From the NCBI GenBank assembly GCA_036244855.1, contig BQKZ01001696.1:18600-31485 (forward strand): a stretch of DNA of 12,886 bases, read 5' to 3'. The stretch comes from Temnopleurus reevesii. Lineage: Eukaryota > Echinodermata > Echinoidea > Temnopleuroida > Temnopleuridae. The notes beneath the pieces are model-generated. The model did not search any database. It was not told where the DNA came from and worked only from the letters and a program-made list of their open reading frames with translations. Position 1 is the stretch's first letter. Each line of letters starts with the position of its first letter. This document shows positions 8,540 through 12,886 of this stretch, one piece after another. The translations under genes and the position numbers were made by a program.

Positions 8540-8860
8540 AAATGTATGGAAAACGACATCATTTACTATGGTAATCATGGCAGAATATAAACATCAAGAT
8601 AGCGATACCGCAGGTTTTACAACTTCCATGAACTTCATCCATCTGTACTAAGAATATCATTCTACATCTGTATTTTAACAATCATGGTGCAAGTAAATTA
8701 ACACTCAGTTTAATCCCTCTGAGTCATTTAGATTTCACTATCTGAAATCCGTAGTTTGCAGAGAAAGATATGGGGAAGCTGCCAATCAAATCACTCCGTT
8801 GGAAGACCTGTATACCGTAATAGACCTAACAAAGAACCTATCAGGAACCGTTGTTTGACG

Positions 8861-8980
8861 TTTGCAATTGGTCTGTTGCAGATTGGACACATGAGTCCTG
8901 ATTGGCCTAGAATTGAAGTGACGTCAAAATATCTTCAAGACTTTTCTATGCTCGATGCTGATGAATGGGATAAGGAATGA
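8861..8980 (+). other. Short open frame shared by copies A and B, possible relic exon (copy A)
   Basis: In copy A the frame starting TTTGCAATTGGT reads FAIGLLQIGHMSPDWPRIEV, then VTSKYLQDF and LDADEWDKE, and stops at 8978-8980. The copy B counterpart (10411-10518) keeps FAI, LLQI, SPDW, VT, YL, DF and LDADE. Over about 36 codons I count 7 codons with silent changes and 12 with replacements, with no frame-breaking indel. That is slightly better than random but no proof of selection. Both copies have an AG after a pyrimidine-leaning stretch (8880-8881), so a terminal exon is conceivable. No ATG begins the shared part. I do not recognise the peptide. Confidence 0.2.
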
Positions 8981-9287
8981 ATGGCGTCCGGTGCGAATAG
9001 TTATTCCATACATGCTCATCTTTTCAGCATGCTTTTATCATCCCCGCACACATCTTTCTTCGGAACACATGCTATTCAAATTAACATTTCCTTTTTTCTC
9101 CTCAAAACCATAAAGAAACTTATAATGTACAAAGAAGACATTTACACTTTCAAAGGAAATGATAGAATAATTGATACATTAAATTGATTATAAAAGAAAC
9201 AAATCAAAGGAAAGGGGCGCTGATCCAGGGCGAGGAGCTTGTGTTGGATGCACCTTTGAGTTTTATAGCAGGATATTATAGCCAGAC

Positions 9288-9310
9288 TTTTTTTTTTGGG
9301 GGGGGGGGGG
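9288..9310 (+). repeat. T10/G13 homopolymer junction, copy A
   Basis: Ten Ts run directly into thirteen Gs, after GATATTATAGCCAGAC. The G run could form a G-quadruplex or slip during replication or sequencing. The same junction is kept in copy B. Confidence 0.9.
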
Positions 9311-9447
9311 TATGTTCATTATTACAATGTTAATTTGATCTCTCCCATCAATAAGGGATTTTTTTAATGATACATTTGTCGAGATTTTCAGAAAATAATG
9401 TAAAGTTTTAGGAAAATTTTCATCCCATTTGTCGTAATCGCCTGTTC

Positions 9448-9664
9448 ATGTCCCTTTATCCTTTGGCCATTGAGAATGGGTTCCCACATCAAGCTAAATC
9501 CGTACTTCAATCTGTTTCGCTCCATTTCTCTTGTCTGATCCAACCACTGTTTAATTACTCCTCACTCCCAGAATGGAAACAAACGAAGCAAGCACGAGAT
9601 ATGATACAGGTTACCTTTATCTTTTCCATCCAAGGTTTCTTCTTGTCTAAGCCCTTAGATTACT
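9448..9664 (+). other. Open frame shared by copies A and B, truncated at the N (copy A)
   Basis: From an ATG at 9448 the frame stays open for 72 codons to the N. It includes NGFPHQAKSVLQSVSL, YSSLPEW and DMIQVTFIFSIQGFF. Copy B matches without any indel, but its second codon is a stop (TAG at 10945-10947). Between copies I count 4 silent codon changes and 6-7 replacements, close to neutral expectation. No domain is recognised and no signal peptide is convincing. A decayed exon or an accidental frame are both possible. Confidence 0.18.
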
Positions 9665-9665
9665 N
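9665..9665. other. Ambiguous base (N) exactly between copies A and B
   Basis: The base before it is the last base of copy A and the base after it begins copy B. This is what two overlapping contigs look like when placed end to end with a one-base placeholder. Confidence 0.92.
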
Positions 9666-10410
9666 GCATCAATGATGAATGAGTTTGATTTCCTTTTTTA
9701 TCTAACAACAGACAATCATTTTTTTTTCAAGCAATTTGTTTACAAAGATAATTCTTCTTCTATTAATTACAAAGTGTATGAAGTGTTAATTTTAATAATA
9801 CAATGTATGAGAATGGCACAATAATTCATCATTGGAACTCAGCTCTTGTACCGATCTAGCGATTTTTCTGACATGGCGAATATAAACATCGAAAACTGAA
9901 CACCGCAGATTTAACATTTTCGACGAACTTCACGCAATGGCAAGTTTTCTTGCACTTATAATAGCATTCAAAGAGGGCAGTCACACGAACAGACTGACTC
10001 AGTCCTGCTCTCAAACCGCATCAACGAAATATTGTTAATATTACTGTATTATTCCATTTGAAATCGGGTGTTTAAAGGTTATTTTTCTCAATCTCGATTG
10101 AAAAAAATTAGTCAATAAGGAAAACAGCAACTGTTAGCCCAAAATTTAAACTCAAGATAATTGAGTTTGGCAGCAGGGTAGTTGTGGCAGCTCCATATGT
10201 CTATATAATGTGCAATTAAGACTTAGTTTGATCCTTGGGAGTCATACATATTTCATTCAAAAAGATTTGCGGTTGCACCATATGGTATTAACTTTCAAGA
10301 AATAGTCCTGAAAAGGACTATTTTAATATTTGAAATTTTCCATTGTGCGGCCGGAGAAGGATATGGAGAACAGTCGATCAAATCATCTTGAAACGCCTGT
10401 AATTTGGAAG

Positions 10411-10518
10411 TTTGCCATATGGCTTCTGCAGATTGCATACAGGAGTCCTGATTGGCTTAGCATTCGAGTAACGAAAGAATATCTCCCAGACTTTTATCTA
10501 CTCGATGCAGATGAATAG
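10411..10518 (+). other. Short open frame shared by copies A and B, possible relic exon (copy B)
   Basis: This copy reads FAIWLLQIAYRSPDWLSIRV, then TKEYLPDFYLLDADE, and stops at TAG 10516-10518, three codons before the copy A stop. The AG following GGCTTCTGC (10430-10431) is kept as a possible acceptor. The frame is open further upstream in this copy, but with sequence that does not match copy A in the same frame. Product unknown. Confidence 0.2.
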
Positions 10519-10780
10519 GATACCCATTGAATGTAGTCCTTACGTGCTCATCCTTTCGCCATCCTCCGCCCACATCTTACTTAGAAACACATTTACCCTT
10601 CAACAACATAAAGAAACTAATGATGTGCAAACTAGTCATTTAGAATCATAAAGGATATGATAAAAATAGTTCATAAATGAAATTAATTATAAACGAAACA
10701 AATCAAATGAAAAGGGAGCGGATCCGGGAAGAAGAACATGTGTTGGATGCGAGTTTTATAGCAGGATATTATAGCCAGAC

Positions 10781-10801
10781 TTTTTTTTTTGGGGGGGGGG
10801 G
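10781..10801 (+). repeat. T10/G11 homopolymer junction, copy B
   Basis: Ten Ts followed by eleven Gs after GATATTATAGCCAGAC, matching 9288-9310 with two fewer Gs. Confidence 0.9.
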
Positions 10802-10947
10802 ATATTCATTATTACAATGTCAAATGTTTCTTTTTCATCAATACGTGATTTGGATTTTTAATGACACATTTGTCGAGATTTGGAAAAAATGATGTAAAGT
10901 TTTAGGACAAATTTCATTCCATTTGTCGTAATCGCATGTTCATGTAG

Positions 10948-11277
10948 CTTTATCCTTTAGCCTTTGAGAATGGGTTCCCGCATCAAGCTAAATCCGTACT
11001 CCAATCTGTTTCGCTCTATTTCTCTTGTCTGGTCCATCCACTGTTTAATTACTCCTCATGCTCAGAATGGAAACAAACGAAGCAAGCACGAGATATGATA
11101 CAGGTTACCTTCATCTTTTCCATCCAAGGTTTCTTCTTGTCTAAGCCCTTAGATTACTCTCAAGAAACAAGAGATGCATGTAGGATCCTGGTAAATGCTC
11201 TCGAGTTCCCCATCCCTGCTCCCGACCGAGTTGTTATTTACCCGTGGGCATTGGGAAATCATTCGAGTCAATTATAA
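10948..11277 (+). other. Open frame of 109 codons, copy B and beyond
   Basis: The frame is open from just after TAG 10945-10947 to TAA 11275-11277. It contains LYPLAFENGFPHQAK, DMIQVTFIFSIQGFF, the continuation SQETRDACRILVNALEF and PIPAPDRVVIYPWALGN. The first in-frame ATG is at 11095. The part after 11158 is absent from copy A because that copy ends at the N. Possible splice signals are TTTATCCTTTAG (to 10960) and CTG|GTAAAT around codon RIL/V; neither is strong. It has no recognised domain and is only modestly longer than chance. It may be a decayed exon. Confidence 0.2.
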
Positions 11278-11287
11278 GGAGCTAATG

Positions 11288-11695
11288 TTACCCCAAGACA
11301 AAGGTTTCGATTGCATTGTATCTTTCCTTTTTTTTCAGCGGAAAGCGATCTGAAAATGGATGGGATGATGAACGGCAGAGAGTGCGGGAGATGGATAGAG
11401 TTAAATGAGAGTCATTCCCATTTCCGAAGTGAAGTTTCGATCCTGCAATGTATATTCTTTCAACTGCCCTGCTAAAATGAGGTGAAAAGTATACAAGAGC
11501 AGTCACCTTTATGTACGGGTTACTTATACAGACAGGATAACAGAGTGCTTCTTTCAATGGCCGTACAGATTTAGCTGCCATTAATGGGTGATCTCTTTCA
11601 AAAGTTCGCGAGGGATCGATTTCTGTCTTCCAGGTAAACCGATTTGATATCACAATTAACGATCTTTCAGCTTTATGAAGGTGAAATGTATACAC
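11288..11695 (-). other. Longest open frame in the window, 135 codons, unrecognised
   Basis: The minus-strand frame starts MYTFHLHKAERSLIVIS and ends ERYNAIETFVLG. It has no membrane segment, cysteine pattern or motif I recognise, and no similarity to the duplicated blocks. The KKKER near its end is simply the complement of a plus-strand pyrimidine tract that looks like a splice acceptor, an argument for the opposite strand. At this base composition a frame of this length is only mildly unusual in a window of this size. Confidence 0.15.
11339..11475 (+). other. Possible terminal exon behind a strong acceptor-like site
   Basis: A pyrimidine-rich tract, TCTTTCCTTTTTTTTCAG (11321-11338), is a near-ideal 3' splice site. 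With two leading bases assigned to a split codon, the following sequence reads ESDLKMDGMMNG, then RECGRWIELNESHSHF, then RSEVSILQCIFFQLPC and stops at TAA 11473-11475 (44 codons). No donor upstream in matching phase is evident: the frame ending at 11277 would need another phase. Peptide not recognised. One of the other frames stops after four codons, another after ~22. Confidence 0.2.
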
Positions 11696-11773
11696 ATAAT
11701 CGTCACAATTGTGAATAATATGTTACTTTATAAGGTTGTCGTTTCTGGGGCAATTTGAATATTGACTATCACG

Positions 11774-11824
11774 ATGAAGTGTTCAACTCAAAAGTTCACT
11801 CAGAAATCGATTCATACAATCCAG
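11774..11824 (+). other. Possible short first exon ending at a consensus donor
   Basis: ATG at 11774 opens 17 codons (MKCSTQKFTQKSIHTIQ) ending exactly at CAG|GTAAGT, a consensus 5' splice site, in phase 0. Nothing confirms the ATG or a downstream partner exon inside the window. The donor itself is convincing as sequence but such sites also occur by chance. Confidence 0.15.
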
Positions 11825-12038
11825 GTAAGTACCTCGAAATGGATATATGTAAAAACATCTCTCAGTGCTTGTGTGACTAAACTAGAGGAAATGTATATGA
11901 GAGACCTCATTTTGGAATGTCTAAGCTATGAAAAGGGAGACTTCCGAAGTCATTATTTTATTCGTAGAAGTGAATGAATGTGCAACATGACTGAAACGCA
12001 AAATATCCCATTTCCTATGTGAAAGGACACTAGGAAAT

Positions 12039-12188
12039 GTTACACTCACACGATAATTTGTCTCGGATTTTGTTAACATCAAACGATATCGACTCTTTTT
12101 TTGGCAAGTCGTAGTTACACTCACACGATAATTGGTCCCGGATTTTGTTAACGTCAAAAGATATCGACCCCTTTTTTGGTAAGTCGTA
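12039..12188. repeat. 75-base tandem duplication, two copies
   Basis: 12039-12113 and 12114-12188 are equal-length copies, both beginning GTTACACTCACACGATAATT and ending AAGTCGTA, with 7 differences in 75 bases. Each includes GATATCGA and GATTTTGTTAAC. Because 75 is a multiple of 3, a minus-strand frame (11921-12226) stays open through both as a 25-residue repeat. Most of the differences change the residue, so it is probably not coding. Confidence 0.95.
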
Positions 12189-12886
12189 GTAAATGGAAAT
12201 GTTTGGCTTAATGGCTCAAGGAACATTTAGTCTTGAAATGTACTCAGCACTACATAATACTGCAACAACCACATTTTTAGTTCACGACGTTTTTGGTATC
12301 ACAACACAAGAAGGTGGGAAGAAAGCACTAATGCGGAGTTGAACCGATCTATAATACATTCTGGCGTTTCAGAAATTTGAAAAGGGTCTTTCATCAAGAA
12401 CCAATGGTACCCTTTTCTGATGTTGCACAATTTAAAGACATCGAATCTGTGTTCAATCATGATAGTAGTGTTTGCACTGAGTATAGGCTACTGAGGTCTG
12501 CCATGTAGACTATAGACACCAAACACTAGCATTAGCATCTTCGAGCAATTCCAAATCAGGAAGCTCTTGCCACATTTTCTGGGTTACCTGAGAGGGCGCC
12601 CTTGGCTTTCACCAAGAACTGATCGTGAATGACAGCTCGCTCGAGTGACCACGTATACGCTTACAATTGTACCAAAAATACTTCTGAAATCAGAGCTCAC
12701 CATCAACCCATTAATGGCATAATTGTTCGTCATTTTCATGTCTTTGTTACACCCGTTCCGATCCCTTAATGGCGAACACGAGGTACGTCTACTTCGGTTA
12801 CTGTCCTCTGTGAGTGCGTAATGCCTTGGGGTCAATCAAGGTCAATAGATAAAGAGGGACTGACAGCGGAGAAGTCGCTATTTCTC
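12189..12886. other. Unassigned right edge, no gene seen
   Basis: The only structured item is a perfect 9-base inverted repeat, GAAAAGGGT (12379-12387) and ACCCTTTTC (12409-12417), with a 21-base loop. An 83-codon minus-strand frame (12584-12835) has no recognisable motif. Base composition is closer to even here than in the left half, which could mean a gene lies just outside, but nothing in the window shows it. Confidence 0.5.
12379..12417. repeat. 9-base hairpin
   Basis: GAAAAGGGT and ACCCTTTTC are perfect reverse complements separated by 21 bases. With no T-run or gene next to it, no function can be given. Confidence 0.7.

Larger units (their letters stand above)
8470..9664 (+). repeat. 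Direct repeat II, copy A
   Basis: It aligns in order with 9666-11158. Landmarks: CATCAATGATGAAT, GAAGTGTTAATT, AATATAAACATC, ACCGCAG, GAGTCAT, TGCAGATTG, GAGTCCTGATTGG, a T10/G13 tract, GTCGAGATTT, GTAAAGTTTTAGGA, GAGAATGGGTTCCC and CTAAGCCCTTAGATTACT. It stops at the last base before the N at 9665, while copy B carries on past the same point. Divergence by eye is high in the left two-thirds (about a quarter of positions, with indels) and low in the last ~220 bases (around 5 %). Copy A has ~55 bases at about 8803-8859 that copy B lacks. Confidence 0.92.
9666..11158 (+). repeat. Direct repeat II, copy B
   Basis: This is the counterpart of 8470-9664, beginning GCATCAATGATGAATGAG. It is ~300 bases longer, mainly through an extra block of roughly 200 bases between about 9960 and 10200. 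That block contains two small palindromes: GACTGACTCAGTC (9992-10004) and AAACTCAA/TTGAGTTT around GATAA (10148-10168). It lacks the ~55-base block found in copy A at about 8803-8859. Sequence continues past the homology limit (11158) into the 11159-11277 part of the open frame. Confidence 0.92.
11159..12038. other. Unassigned segment with splice-like signals
   Basis: No gene can be named here. The stretch has the best splice-like signals in the window: an acceptor at 11338, and donors CAG|GTAAAC at 11633 and CAG|GTAAGT at 11824. It also holds the longest open frame of the window (minus strand, 11288-11695). These are mutually incompatible as one simple gene model, so each is listed on its own with low confidence. 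Confidence 0.5.

Noticed and set aside
11921..12226. 101-codon minus-strand frame with an internal 25-residue repeat
   Set aside because: Repeat and openness follow from a 75-base tandem duplication. Most differences between the copies are replacements, and no motif is recognisable.
12584..12835. 83-codon minus-strand frame near the right edge
   Set aside because: No recognisable domain, no splice or polyadenylation context, and within chance length.
1..12886. tRNA, rRNA, riboswitch or prokaryotic promoter and terminator signals
   Set aside because: Nothing in either strand resembled these. The SINE-like element keeps only its 3' portion, so no A/B box promoter is visible.

Overview
This is an AT-rich, gene-poor eukaryotic window, most likely from a marine invertebrate deuterostome, with a sea urchin or other echinoderm the best guess. 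The basis is the SINE-like 3' segment at the left edge (a CCAGGTGAGG...ATGGGTACCGG block, a GCGCTATATA block and a TTA tail), which I know from such genomes by memory only. The dense mix of MITE-like elements, satellite DNA and homopolymer runs fits the same picture. I see no prokaryotic gene structure, no rRNA or tRNA, and no protein family I can name. The longest open frames (135, 110 and 101 codons) are near what chance gives at this composition.

Layout. 1-180 is the 3' part of a SINE-like element. 181-1190 is unassigned AT-rich DNA. 1191-1579 and 1667-2054 are two diverged direct copies of one ~390 bp segment; a single N at 1666 sits at the left edge of the second copy. 2149-2315 is a 167 bp MITE-like element with 33 bp terminal inverted repeats. 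2341-5058 is a satellite array with three levels: ~35 bp palindromic units, inside ~235 bp monomers of two types (A and B), strictly alternating as ~470 bp dimers. A reversed retroposon tail interrupts the array at 2472-2658. 5336-6256 is a 913 bp piggyBac-type non-autonomous element with TTAA target duplications. 6257-8440 is unassigned.

8470-9664 (copy A) and 9666-11158 (copy B) are two diverged copies of a 1.2-1.5 kb segment joined exactly at the second N of the window (9665). Each carries the same two short open frames and the same poly-T/poly-G tract. 11159-12038 is unassigned but holds the best splice-like signals in the window. 12039-12188 is a two-copy 75 bp tandem repeat. 12189-12886 is unassigned apart from a hairpin.

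There are no demonstrable genes acting together. The most notable biology is the alternating A/B satellite, in which a near-perfect 15-base palindrome lies exactly 4 bases before the anchor of every A monomer. The most notable technical point is that both Ns lie at edges of duplicated blocks, so the duplications may be unmerged haplotypes or contig overlaps rather than real tandem copies.
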